Assembly: GCA_036654375.1 (NCBI GenBank)
Contig: JAVVSD010000001.1
Span: forward strand, 1-64,000
DNA from: RZYX01 sp036654375
Lineage (GTDB): Bacteria > Bacillota > Clostridia > Oscillospirales > Acutalibacteraceae
DNA: 64,000 bases
Direction: 5' to 3'
Shown: in pieces, positions 54,305 through 63,821 of the stretch
How the letters are laid out: every line of letters begins with the position of its first letter
Position numbering within the stretch: the first letter of the stretch is position 1
Position numbers and translations under genes: made by a program
The notes under the pieces: model-generated
The model's input: only the letters and a program-made list of their open reading frames with translations
What the model was told of the DNA's origin: nothing
The model's database searches: none

Positions 54305-54946
54305 ATGCGAAATCAATTTAACCGACAACTTGAACTTCTCAATATGGAGCTTACAACAATGGGTGCATTGTGTGAAAGTGCAATTTCTTCTGCAACCAAG
54401 GCTTTGCTTAACGGCAATAGAGATATGATAAAAATCACCAATGACGCTGAAATTCAAATTGACCAAAAGGAAAGAGATATCGAAGCATTATGTATGAAGC
54501 TATTGCTTCAACAACAGCCCGTAGCAAGCGATTTACGAATAATCTCTTCTGCTCTTAAAATGATATCAGATATGGAAAGAATCGGCGACCAAGCTTCTGA
54601 TATTGCTGAAATTACAAAGTTTGTCAAAAGTAGCCAGCTTAACTCTATTACACATATTAGCGACATGGCAAAATCCACTATTAAGATGGTTACCGACAGT
54701 ATCGAGTCCTTTGTTAATTCCGACCTTGAGCTTGCCTATGAAGTCATGAAATATGATGACATTGTTGACGATTTATTCAAAAAAGTAAAAATTGAACTTA
54801 TTGAACTTATTTCAAACAAAACAGAAAATGCGGAACTTTGTCTTGATTTGCTTATGATTGCAAAATACTTTGAAAGAATCGGTGACCATGCTGTCAACAT
54901 TGCTGAGTGGGTTGAATTTTCAATTACAGGGAGAAGAATAGAGTGA
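54305..54946 (+). CDS. phoU: phosphate transport regulator PhoU
   Basis: 213 residues forming two three-helix bundles, each with the metal-binding E/DxxxD-type motif (ISDMERIGDQASDIAE and KYFERIGDHAVNIAEW). It links Pst activity to the phosphate two-component system and limits uptake. The start ATG follows the pstB stop directly, with GGGAGG inside the pstB end. Confidence 0.95.
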   Translation: MRNQFNRQLELLNMELTTMGALCESAISSATKALLNGNRDMIKITNDAEIQIDQKERDIEALCMKLLLQQQPVASDLRIISSALKMISDMERIGDQASDIAEITKFVKSSQLNSITHISDMAKSTIKMVTDSIESFVNSDLELAYEVMKYDDIVDDLFKKVKIELIELISNKTENAELCLDLLMIAKYFERIGDHAVNIAEWVEFSITGRRIE

Positions 54947-54975
54947 CCTATTATTTACTAATATCACTCATATTT

Positions 54976-55008
54976 AAAAGAACCGCTGAAAAAATCAGCG
55001 GTTCTTTT
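54976..55008. terminator. bidirectional terminator between phoU and the shikimate-kinase-like gene
   Basis: A perfect 14-bp stem (54976-54989 / 54995-55008) with a 5-nt loop, A- and T-rich ends. Confidence 0.88.
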
Positions 55009-55022
55009 GTCTTTTACTTTTA

Positions 55023-55517
55023 TTATTTAACTATTTTTAAAATATGTTTAACCGTTTGCTCAACGCTATTATTGTTTGTATTAACTGTGCAGTCTGCAAA
55101 TTTTTCATACAGTGCTTTTCTTGTGCTAAATATTTTACTTGTTGTTTCGCCTTTTTTACAGGCAATTCCCCGTGTTTCGATATTATGAAGCCTTTTCTCC
55201 AGTACATTGCACTCAACATAAAGATATATCACTTTTCCAATTGATTTTAGATAATTCATTGCAGATTCACACAGCACAGCACTTCCCCCAGTTGCCACAA
55301 CTGTATTCTCGCAGTTTAGGGATAAAATGGCTTTCTGTTCAGCTTCTAAAAACGCATCTAACCCTTGCGTGTCGATAATATTCTGAAGAAGCTTATGCTC
55401 ATTGCTTTGAATTATCAAATCAGTATCAATAAAGTCCATACCAAGAGTCTTTGCGAGTACAACTCCAATTGTACTTTTACCTGAAGCGGGCATTCCAATT
55501 AGTATGATGTTATTCAT
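55023..55517 (-). CDS. shikimate-kinase-like P-loop kinase
   Basis: 164 residues of the shikimate kinase fold. Walker A GMPASGKST (residues 8-16), DTD (substrate Asp) and the lid/Arg segment TRKALYEKFAD are kept. Two substrate determinants differ: the usual GEEGFR..E reads GLDAFLEAE, so the shikimate-binding Arg is Leu, and the GGG loop reads ATGGSAV. It may phosphorylate another small molecule. No other aro gene is adjacent; it overlaps pfkA by 4 nt (ATGA). Confidence 0.75.
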   Translation of the reverse strand: MNNIILIGMPASGKSTIGVVLAKTLGMDFIDTDLIIQSNEHKLLQNIIDTQGLDAFLEAEQKAILSLNCENTVVATGGSAVLCESAMNYLKSIGKVIYLYVECNVLEKRLHNIETRGIACKKGETTSKIFSTRKALYEKFADCTVNTNNNSVEQTVKHILKIVK

Positions 55518-56476
55518 ATTGAAATCTCATGTGCAAGACGATAAGTGTCAAGATCAAGATTTTTTGTCATTTCTAATGCTTCATCAATATCAAAGTCCAC
55601 GATATTACCATCTCTTGTTGCAACGACACAGCTTTTTTCGGTATCTCTCATAAGTCTTGCTGCATAATTTCCCATCTGGCTTGCAAGTACACGGTCGCGA
55701 ACAGTCGGTGAGCCACCTCTCTGAACATGACCAAGGATTGTTGTTCTGGTTTCTATCCCTGTTTTTTCCTCAATATGCTTTGCCATTTCGGTTGCATCTC
55801 CAACACCTTCGGCTGCTACAATAACAAAGTGTTGCTTGCCACTCTCTATTGTTCTTCTCATTCTTTCAACAACATCAAGTTCAAAATTATATTCAAATTC
55901 AGGAACAAGGATTGAAGTTGCTCCTACTGCTATACCCGCATAAAGTGCAAGATAACCTGCCGAACGGCCCATAACTTCAATTACACTACAACGGCTGTGT
56001 GATTCTGTTGTGTCGCGCACACGGTCAACCATCTGCATAATTGTATTCATGGCTGTGTCATAGCCAATCGTTTCGTCAGTACAGGCAATATCGTTATCAA
56101 TTGTACCTGGAATTCCCACGCACTGTATCCCCTTTGCTGCAAGTGCCTGTGCACCTCTGAAAGAGCCATCTCCACCAATGACCACTATGCCTTCAATTCC
56201 TAATTTTCTGCATATGTCAGCTGCTTTTTGCTGTCCGCGCTCAGTCATAAACTCAAGGCTTCTTGCAGTTTTGAGTATTGTTCCACCACTTTGAATTATA
56301 TTTGAAACGCTTCTTAAATTCATTTCATATACATCGCCTGCCATAAGACCTTCGTAACCACACATAATTCCAAAAACATTCATATCATTTTCTATTGCTG
56401 TACGAACTACAGCCCTAACTGCAGCATTCATTCCTGGTGCATCTCCACCACTGGTTAAAACACCTATTGATTTCAT
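55514..56476 (-). CDS. pfkA: ATP-dependent 6-phosphofructokinase
   Basis: Converts fructose-6-phosphate to fructose-1,6-bisphosphate. 320 residues. TSGGDAPGMNAAVRA, the ATP-site GGDGSFRGA (Gly104-type, ATP rather than PPi), catalytic PGTIDNDI and MGRSAGYLA, and RGGSPTVRDR. Start ATG 56476 has AGGAGG. Downstream of dnaE, the clostridial order whiA-dnaE-pfkA. Confidence 0.96.
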   Translation of the reverse strand: MKSIGVLTSGGDAPGMNAAVRAVVRTAIENDMNVFGIMCGYEGLMAGDVYEMNLRSVSNIIQSGGTILKTARSLEFMTERGQQKAADICRKLGIEGIVVIGGDGSFRGAQALAAKGIQCVGIPGTIDNDIACTDETIGYDTAMNTIMQMVDRVRDTTESHSRCSVIEVMGRSAGYLALYAGIAVGATSILVPEFEYNFELDVVERMRRTIESGKQHFVIVAAEGVGDATEMAKHIEEKTGIETRTTILGHVQRGGSPTVRDRVLASQMGNYAARLMRDTEKSCVVATRDGNIVDFDIDEALEMTKNLDLDTYRLAHEISI

Positions 56477-56571
56477 AATCTACCTCCTGATTATAAGCGA
56501 TATATTAAAGTATCGCATTATATATTTTTAGTGTCAAGATTTTATTCCATTTTCCAAATATTTCAAAGATG

Positions 56572-59500
56572 TTATTGAACAACCACATTTTCATCTCCTA
56601 ATATATTACGCAATTCTTCAATCAGTGGCTGACAAAGCTCGACACCGTTTGAGCTATTCGCTTTTACATATTTTTTTGTATCCGTATAGTAATAGTAAAG
56701 TGGCGTGCTACCCTCAAAAATACTTAAAATGTTGCTGACTTTTAAGTATTGCTCACAGTCAGCATTTGGCATTCTAAGAAAAAGACCTTTTCTTTTTTTG
56801 TTTTTAATTTCTTGGTTCTTTTCATTTTTATTATGCTTCTTATCATCAAAAGATTCGCTTTCTATCTCCTGTTGCGTGGGACATGGGGAAACTGATTCAC
56901 AGACAATTTTGGGAGCTTCATCCTCCCTTAATGATAACCTTCCTCGCAAAAGGATTACATTACCCTCTGTTAGAAGCTGTGAATTTTCCATATAGGTTTT
57001 TGAAAATACAATAATATCTATTGTACCATAAATATCTTCAACACTTAGATAAGCCATCGTTGTGTTATTCTTTGTTATTCTTTTACGCACGCTTGAAATT
57101 ATACACAACAGCTTTACGGTACAATTATCCCTGTATTTGCCTTGATAATTTTCTTCTCCTGCCATCAAAAGTTCATTTGTTTTTGAGCTTTTAATGGCTT
57201 TGAATATCTCCATATAATCCTGCATTGGATGTCCTGAAATATATATTCCTGTTGTTTCTTTTTCAAGCTTTAACAAATCCGATCTTGGCATTTCCTCTGC
57301 AATTGGCGGAATTGGCTCCTGTGAACCTTGAAGGTTGGAACCAACATCAAAAAATCCAAGCTGCCCATCAACATTTCTTCTTTTATCATTTTCAAGGGAT
57401 TGCAAAACTTCTGGCAACATTAGGAGCATTTGCCTTCTGTTTGCTCCAAGATTATCAAGTGCTCCACATTTTATCAAGCTCTCAATACAACGCTTGTTGA
57501 AATCTTTGCCATATATCCGTTTGCAAAATGAATAAAAAGAGGTGTATTCACCATTTAGTTCTCTCTCTGAAATTATTGTATCAATAAAGTTCTTTCCAAT
57601 GTTCTTTACAGCTTGTAGACCAAATTGAATGGAATTATCCTTTACTTTAAATCCATGTTCACTGCTGTTAACACTTGGAGGCAGAACTTTTATTCCAAGT
57701 TTTGAACACTCCACAATATACTCTGAAACTTTTCCTGAGCTGTCAAGAATACTTGTTAGAAGTGCCGCCATAAATTCGCATTTATAATGACATTTTAACC
57801 AGGCTGTCTGATATGCAACAAAAGCGTATGCTGCAGCATGAGATTTGTTGAAAGCATAGGAAGCGAACGATGTCATATCGTCAAAAATTTCATTTGCAGT
57901 CCTTTCACTTACTCCTCGCTTTACCGCACCCTCACACTCAACAATTCCACTTTCATCTACGCTTCCGTAAATAAAGCTTTTCCTTTCCTGCTCCATGACG
58001 CTATGCTTCTTTTTTGACATTGCTCTTCTAACTATGTCTGCTCTTCCGTATGAATATCCTGCAAGTTCTCTAAATATCTGCATAACCTGCTCCTGATATA
58101 CCATGCACCCATAAGTGACATTAAGAATATTTTTCAGAAGCGGTGTTTTATATGTTATTTTGTCTGGATTGTGCCTATTTCTGATATACATAGGAATAGA
58201 CTCCATTGGGCCAGGTCGATATAGTGATATAACTGCAATTAAGTCCTCGAGACTGTTTGGCTTTAGCCCTGACAGGACTCTTCTCATTCCCGCCGATTCA
58301 AACTGAAACACACCACTTGTGTCCCCTGTTGAAAGCATTTCAAATGTTTCTTTATCCTGCAAATCCACATTCTCTATTGAAAATTGAGGATTATTCTTCT
58401 TTATTAATTTTTCTGCATCATCGATGACCGTCAGGGTTCTAAGACCCAAAAAGTCCATTTTAAGAAGTCCTAATTCTTCAAGCGTGGTCATTGTAAACTG
58501 GGTTACAACCGCATCATCATTGCAGGCAAGCGGGACATAGCTTGATACAGGATCTCTTGTTATAACCACTCCAGCAGCGTGGGTTGAAGAATGACGCGGC
58601 ATTCCCTCAACTTTCATTGCAGTGTCTAAAAGCTCTTTTATCTCCATTCTATTTTCATAGAGAGTACGAAGCTCAGTAGACTTTACAAGCGCTGATTCAA
58701 TGGTTATATTAAGTTCCCTTGGTATTTGCTTTGCAACTTCATCAACGATGTTGTACGCAAGTCCAATAGCCCTGCCGACATCTCGCACAGCAGCCCTTGC
58801 CGCCATTGTTCCAAAGGTTACTATTTGAGCTACATGGTCTTCACCATATTTTTGAACAACATATTCTATAACCTCTGGTCTTCGTTCATAGCAGAAATCT
58901 ATATCGAAGTCTGGCATACTTACTCTTTCTGGGTTCAGGAAGCGTTCAAAAAGCAGGTTGTATTTCATTGGGTCAATTCCAGTTATACCTATACAATATG
59001 CAACTATACTGCCTGCACCAGAACCTCTTCCAGGTCCCACTGGTATTCCCTTTGACTTTGCGTAACTAATAAAATCCTGAACAATAAGAAAATAATCTGT
59101 GTATCCCATTGAATTAATTGTGTCAAGTTCATAGTTTAATCTTTCTATATATTCTAATGATGGATTGTCACCATATCTTTTTTTCATTCCTTCAAGGCTC
59201 ATTTGCCTTAAATACTCACAATGATTCATATTATTTGGAACATCAAAATGTGGAAGCTTTGTATTTCCAAATTCAAACTCTACATTACAGCGGTCAGCAA
59301 TAACCTGTGTGTTATCTATCGCCTGCGGAATATTTGAAAATAGTTCACTCATCTCATCTTCTGATTTAAGATAAAACTCCTCTGTTCCAAATTCAAGCCC
59401 TGTATTTTCACCAACTGTGTGGTTGGTTTGAATGCAAATTAACACCTGCTGAATTTTTGAATCCTGCTTCTCAATATAATGAGTGTCATTTGTTGCAACA

Positions 59501-60099
59501 AGTGGAATACCAGTTTCATTTGACAAACGAATCAGCTGGGGATTTAATTTTAACTGTTCACGAAGACCATGATTTTGCAATTCGAGAAAATAGTTGTTTC
59601 TGCCAAACACTTTGTCATACCAAAGTGCTGTTCTTTTTGCTTCATCATAATTATCATGCAAAATTGACTGTGCCACTTCTCCAGCAAGACAAGCAGAAAG
59701 TGCGATAATTCCATCATGATATTTTTCTAAGATTTCATGGTCAACTCTGGGTTTTATATAAAAGCCTTTTGTCCACGACTCTGAAACTATTTTAATTAAA
59801 TTAAGGTATCCTGTGTGATTTTCACACAGCAATACAAGGTGGTTTCTATCTTTATCCAGAGCATGAACCTTATCTGTCATTCCCCTTGCTGCAACATATA
59901 CCTCACAGCCAATTATTGGCTTAATGCCACGCTTTTTTGCCTGTTTATAAAAATCAATGACACCATACATTACACCATGGTCAGTTATTGCGACTGAGTT
60001 TTGTCCCTGCTTCTTAACCGCATCAAGAAGTGGCTCGATACGGCAAGCACCGTCAAGCAAGCTGTACTCAGTATGCAAATGTAAATGTGCAAAGCTCAA
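56572..60099 (-). CDS. dnaE: DNA polymerase III alpha subunit DnaE
   Basis: 1175 residues. PHP domain starts MSFAHLHLHTEYSLLDGA. Catalytic Asp residues are in PDFDIDF, with the third in the KMDFLGLRTL region. Helix-hairpin-helix and OB-fold domains occupy the C-terminal third. I start at TTG 60099 because AAAGGAGAA lies about 9 nt upstream and MSFxHLH is the family start; the ATG at 60123 lacks a good site and would overlap whiA. The C-terminal 100 residues include a Lys/Asn-rich linker (KKHNKNEKNQEIKNKKRK). Confidence 0.95.
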   Translation of the reverse strand: MSFAHLHLHTEYSLLDGACRIEPLLDAVKKQGQNSVAITDHGVMYGVIDFYKQAKKRGIKPIIGCEVYVAARGMTDKVHALDKDRNHLVLLCENHTGYLNLIKIVSESWTKGFYIKPRVDHEILEKYHDGIIALSACLAGEVAQSILHDNYDEAKRTALWYDKVFGRNNYFLELQNHGLREQLKLNPQLIRLSNETGIPLVATNDTHYIEKQDSKIQQVLICIQTNHTVGENTGLEFGTEEFYLKSEDEMSELFSNIPQAIDNTQVIADRCNVEFEFGNTKLPHFDVPNNMNHCEYLRQMSLEGMKKRYGDNPSLEYIERLNYELDTINSMGYTDYFLIVQDFISYAKSKGIPVGPGRGSGAGSIVAYCIGITGIDPMKYNLLFERFLNPERVSMPDFDIDFCYERRPEVIEYVVQKYGEDHVAQIVTFGTMAARAAVRDVGRAIGLAYNIVDEVAKQIPRELNITIESALVKSTELRTLYENRMEIKELLDTAMKVEGMPRHSSTHAAGVVITRDPVSSYVPLACNDDAVVTQFTMTTLEELGLLKMDFLGLRTLTVIDDAEKLIKKNNPQFSIENVDLQDKETFEMLSTGDTSGVFQFESAGMRRVLSGLKPNSLEDLIAVISLYRPGPMESIPMYIRNRHNPDKITYKTPLLKNILNVTYGCMVYQEQVMQIFRELAGYSYGRADIVRRAMSKKKHSVMEQERKSFIYGSVDESGIVECEGAVKRGVSERTANEIFDDMTSFASYAFNKSHAAAYAFVAYQTAWLKCHYKCEFMAALLTSILDSSGKVSEYIVECSKLGIKVLPPSVNSSEHGFKVKDNSIQFGLQAVKNIGKNFIDTIISERELNGEYTSFYSFCKRIYGKDFNKRCIESLIKCGALDNLGANRRQMLLMLPEVLQSLENDKRRNVDGQLGFFDVGSNLQGSQEPIPPIAEEMPRSDLLKLEKETTGIYISGHPMQDYMEIFKAIKSSKTNELLMAGEENYQGKYRDNCTVKLLCIISSVRKRITKNNTTMAYLSVEDIYGTIDIIVFSKTYMENSQLLTEGNVILLRGRLSLREDEAPKIVCESVSPCPTQQEIESESFDDKKHNKNEKNQEIKNKKRKGLFLRMPNADCEQYLKVSNILSIFEGSTPLYYYYTDTKKYVKANSSNGVELCQPLIEELRNILGDENVVVQ

Positions 60100-60103
60100 T
60101 TTT

Positions 60104-61045
60104 TTATTCTCCTTTGCTGACATTGCTCTTTTTAAGGTCTTCTGCCATCTGAGTGATTTTTTTTAATCTGTGGTTAACGCCTGAACGAGAAATCGGGATT
60201 GTAAGTATCTGCCCAAGTTCACGAAGGCTAAGTTCGGGATTTTCTATTCTAAGTATTGCAAGTTCACGCAGTTCGTCAGAAAGATATGACATTCCTCTTT
60301 CTTTTTTTATAAGCTCAATTGCACGCATCTGCATGACTGCGGCATCAACTGTTTTGGAAAGATTGGCATTTTCAAAGTTCGTTTTTCTATTAACTTTGTT
60401 TCTGACATCTTTATATATTTTTATTTCCATAACTTCAAGTGATGATGAGAAAGCACCCATATGTGTAAGAACATCTTCGATACTTTCACTGTCTTTAAAA
60501 TATACTATGTGATTACTTTTTCTCATAACATATTTTGCTTTAAGGTCCATTTCCTCCATAAGCTTTATAAGGTCCTTACAGAGATTTAAATGTGGCTCAA
60601 CAAATTCAAGATGATAGTCCTTATTTGGAGATGATATTGTTCCGCACGCAAGAAATACGCCTCTTAAAAAAGCACTGTAGCAACAATCCTCTGCAAGATT
60701 TGCTCGATTAAGCCTTATAGTTATTTCTGATCCTGTATGCCCGAAATGCTCCAGTACTTGCTTTCTCTTTTTTTCCGACTCAACTTTTACGCTGTATTTT
60801 CCAGCTTCTGAACACTTTATTTGCTGTGGTCCTCCGGTTATCTGCTCTATAGTATCAGCATACAGCTTTGCTATACCCTTGTTTTCTGTCTGCATATTTA
60901 TTGCGGAAACAGAAAAGCCTCTGCAAAAAAGCAAAAGCCCGTATTGTAGCGCATATGTACAGCACTCTGAATTATTTTCGGCATCTTTTTTTCTGCCGTT
61001 TTCAAAAGCTATCAGCTCATCCTTAACCTGGGACGAAAATGACAT
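60104..61045 (-). CDS. whiA: WhiA, sporulation/cell-division regulator
   Basis: 313 residues. The N-terminal LAGLIDADG-like domain (degenerate homing endonuclease fold, with FLRGVFLACGTISSPNKDYHLEF) is followed by a C-terminal helix-turn-helix (LSLRELGQILTIPISRSGVNHRLKKI). In Bacillus it affects division and chromosome segregation. I start at ATG 61045 (MSFSSQVKDEL) with CGGAGG. It follows rapZ directly; yvcK, usually between them, is absent. Confidence 0.94.
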   Translation of the reverse strand: MSFSSQVKDELIAFENGRKKDAENNSECCTYALQYGLLLFCRGFSVSAINMQTENKGIAKLYADTIEQITGGPQQIKCSEAGKYSVKVESEKKRKQVLEHFGHTGSEITIRLNRANLAEDCCYSAFLRGVFLACGTISSPNKDYHLEFVEPHLNLCKDLIKLMEEMDLKAKYVMRKSNHIVYFKDSESIEDVLTHMGAFSSSLEVMEIKIYKDVRNKVNRKTNFENANLSKTVDAAVMQMRAIELIKKERGMSYLSDELRELAILRIENPELSLRELGQILTIPISRSGVNHRLKKITQMAEDLKKSNVSKGE

Positions 61046-61061
61046 ATCTGCGAACCTCCGT

Positions 61062-61922
61062 TTATTTTGCAATATCTCTGTGTGTAACTGAAACATTCAT
61101 GCCTTTTTCCTCAAGCAAATGCTTATACACAAGCTCTGCAAATGCAACAGAACGATGCCTGCCTCCTGTGCAACCTATTGCAACAACAAGCTGACTTTTA
61201 CCCTCTTCACGATAAAGTGGAACAAGATAATCTATTAAATCTAAAAGCTTTGGAACAAGCCCCTTTGCCTGCTCCCACTTCATAACATAGTTACGCACAG
61301 GTTCATCAAGCCCTGTTAGCTTTTTTAGCTCATCAATATAAAATGGGTTTGGCAAACATCTAACATCAAAAACAAGGTCAGCATCAGCCGGTATTCCATA
61401 TTTAAAGCCAAACGACATACACTGAATTGGCATAATTGATTTTATATTTTCTAAAAACAGGCTTGCAACACGCTCTTTAAACTGAGTTGGCTTAAGGTGC
61501 GATGTATCTATTATGTAGTCTGCCATTTGCCGAATAGGACGCAAGACCTCCCGTTCAGCATTAATTGCAGAATCTATTGACCCTTTATTTTTATTTGAAA
61601 GAGGGTGCTTTCTTCTTGTTTCTTTGTATCTATTAATTAAAGTGTCATTTGATGCGTCAATGAACAGTATTTTAAAGTTGCCGCCCATCTCTTTAATAGC
61701 ATCTAAAGAGGCAAAAAGGTCATTAAAGTTATTGCCAGCTCTAATGTCTATAACTATTGCTGCTTTTTCTGCCTGCTCTGTGGATTTAAGCAACAGTTGA
61801 GCAAATGCCGGCACAAGCTTTGGAGGCATATTGTCAACGCAAAAGAACCCGATATCTTCAAGAATATCGACCGCCTTTGATTTGCCCGCTCCTGAAAGTC
61901 CTGTTACGATAATGAGTTCCAT
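61062..61922 (-). CDS. rapZ: RNase adapter RapZ (YvcJ family)
   Basis: A 286-residue nucleotide-binding protein. Walker A GLSGAGKS (residues 8-15), FFCVDNMPPKLVP, the FGFKYGIP and FDVRCLPNPFY signatures, and the C-terminal GCTGGRHRSV motif. In E. coli it guides RNase E to glmZ; in Firmicutes its role is less clear. Start ATG 61922 has AAGGAG. Between murB and whiA. Confidence 0.95.
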   Translation of the reverse strand: MELIIVTGLSGAGKSKAVDILEDIGFFCVDNMPPKLVPAFAQLLLKSTEQAEKAAIVIDIRAGNNFNDLFASLDAIKEMGGNFKILFIDASNDTLINRYKETRRKHPLSNKNKGSIDSAINAEREVLRPIRQMADYIIDTSHLKPTQFKERVASLFLENIKSIMPIQCMSFGFKYGIPADADLVFDVRCLPNPFYIDELKKLTGLDEPVRNYVMKWEQAKGLVPKLLDLIDYLVPLYREEGKSQLVVAIGCTGGRHRSVAFAELVYKHLLEEKGMNVSVTHRDIAK

Positions 61923-61932
61923 ACTACACTCC

Positions 61933-62835
61933 TTATTCTATTACCCTTAATTCCTTTTCTAATAAAACATTCTTTTCTTTTTGGACTGTTGCCTGGACAA
62001 AATCAATAAGGTCTGTTATATCTTTTGTCGTTGCATTTCCAATATTGATAATAAAGCCTGCGTGTTTTTCACTCACCTGTGCTCCCCCGATTGTTTTACC
62101 TTTAAGCCCACACTCCTGAATTAGTGTTCCAGCAAAATTACCCTCTGGTCTTTTAAACACACTGCCTGCACTTGGATAATCAAGTGGCTGTTTTAACTTT
62201 CTTCTTTCGAGCAAAGAATCCATTTTGTATTTAATGGCATCCGCATCACCTTTTTCAAGCTTAAATACAACGCTTGTAATAAGGCAATTGTTTTTGCCAT
62301 ATGCACTTTTTCTGTATCCAAATTCAAGATTGTCGCCCGAAAGGGAATTGCGTTCTCCATCTGGAGTGATGTGGTTACATAGCATAATAATATCTTTCAT
62401 CTCTCCGCCATATGCACCAGCATTCATAAATGCTGCACCACCAACTGAGCCAGGTATTCCAAATGCAAATTCCATCCCAGTAAGCTCATATTCAAGTGCA
62501 AACATACAAAGCTTTGCAAGATTTACTCCTGCTCCGCATTTTATTATACCGCCACCGCAGTATTCAATGTGTTGAAAGCTATTACCAATGTATATTACTA
62601 CACCGTCTATCCCATTATCTGAAACGAGTGTATTACTTCCGTTGCCAACGATAATTGGTTTAACACCTAACGAAAAGCAAAACTTATAAAGCTGTGCAAT
62701 GTCTTCAACTGTATCTGGCGTGATAAATAATTTGGCATACCCGCCTGTCTTAAAGCTTGTATACTCACTCATAAGAACGGATTCTTTAACTTTGCAGTTA
62801 AGATTTCGTGCATACTCTTTAATCTTATCTATCAT
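61933..62835 (-). CDS. murB: UDP-N-acetylenolpyruvoylglucosamine reductase
   Basis: FAD enzyme making UDP-N-acetylmuramate for peptidoglycan. 300 residues, type IIa form. SEYTSFKTGGYA and VGNGSNTLVSD bind FAD; GIPGSVGGAAFMNAGAYGGE, the catalytic Ser in YPSAGSVFKRP and the C-terminal active-site Glu region are present. It lies 10 nt before rapZ. Confidence 0.95.
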   Translation of the reverse strand: MIDKIKEYARNLNCKVKESVLMSEYTSFKTGGYAKLFITPDTVEDIAQLYKFCFSLGVKPIIVGNGSNTLVSDNGIDGVVIYIGNSFQHIEYCGGGIIKCGAGVNLAKLCMFALEYELTGMEFAFGIPGSVGGAAFMNAGAYGGEMKDIIMLCNHITPDGERNSLSGDNLEFGYRKSAYGKNNCLITSVVFKLEKGDADAIKYKMDSLLERRKLKQPLDYPSAGSVFKRPEGNFAGTLIQECGLKGKTIGGAQVSEKHAGFIINIGNATTKDITDLIDFVQATVQKEKNVLLEKELRVIE

Positions 62836-62848
62836 AAAATCAGCCCCT

Positions 62849-63805
62849 TTATATTTCGTTTAGCAATGCAGCACCAATAATACCCGCATCATTTTTTAAC
62901 TTTGCTATGCAAATTTCTGTTTGCTTACTTGAATGGATACTATATCTTTCTTTTTCTACCCTTTTAATAACTGGAAGCAAAATTGCATTCCCCTCGTTAG
63001 ACATTCCGCCACCTATGCAAAGTACCTGCGGTTGGTAAAGGTTAATAAGATTGGTTATACCGCAAGCAAGATAGTCAAGATATCTCTCCACCAGCTCAAC
63101 CCCAAGCTTGTCGCCGTTTCGCATTGCATCAAAAGCAATTTTCGCATTAACTTTTGAAAGGTCATATCCGATTAATTCCCATATATAGCTACTCTGACTT
63201 TTGTCTTCAAATAAAGCATTCAATGTTTGCCTTTTAATCGCTGTTGCCGATGCGTATTTTTCCCAACAACCTTTTCTTCCACAACCGCACTGAACACCAT
63301 CAAAATCAATTACCATATGCCCAGTTTCAACAGCAGCACCGTTAACACCTGTCAGCATTTTATCATTAACAAAAATTCCGCCGCCTATTCCTGTTCCCAG
63401 CGTTATCGCTATAAAATCTATTGCTCCTTTTCCAGCACCCACTTTTTTTTCTGCAAGTGCCGCACAGTTTGCATCATTTGTCACAAATACAGGTTTATTA
63501 AGCAAATTTTGGAGCGTCTGCTTTAAAGGAGCATTAAAAAATTTAAGATTGCTCGAGAACTCAACAATGCCAGTTTCAGTATTAACTGCACCTGGAGTTC
63601 CAACGCCAACTGTTGAGATGTCCTGCATTGTAATGTTGGCATCCACAGTTGCTATTTTAACCGCCTTTGCAATATCCTCAAAAATTTTATCTGAGCTTCG
63701 TGGAAGGTTTGTCTTTAACACTGCTCTTCCTATAATTTCAAGATTATCGTCAATTACTCCAACAGAAATATTGGTTCCACCCAAATCTACTCCTACTCTG
63801 AACAT
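62849..63805 (-). CDS. ROK family glucokinase
   Basis: 318 residues. Phosphate loop VGVDLGGTNISVG at the start; VTNDANCAALAE, TLGTGIGGGIFVND and ETGHMVID; the ROK zinc motif CGCGRKGCWEKYAS (His and three Cys). It phosphorylates glucose with ATP. I start at ATG 63805 with GGAGGAG; the frame is open 13 codons further without a site. It lies 16 nt after hprK, consistent with carbon-source control. Confidence 0.9.
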   Translation of the reverse strand: MFRVGVDLGGTNISVGVIDDNLEIIGRAVLKTNLPRSSDKIFEDIAKAVKIATVDANITMQDISTVGVGTPGAVNTETGIVEFSSNLKFFNAPLKQTLQNLLNKPVFVTNDANCAALAEKKVGAGKGAIDFIAITLGTGIGGGIFVNDKMLTGVNGAAVETGHMVIDFDGVQCGCGRKGCWEKYASATAIKRQTLNALFEDKSQSSYIWELIGYDLSKVNAKIAFDAMRNGDKLGVELVERYLDYLACGITNLINLYQPQVLCIGGGMSNEGNAILLPVIKRVEKERYSIHSSKQTEICIAKLKNDAGIIGAALLNEI

Positions 63806-63821
63806 AAACTCCTCCAGAAAA

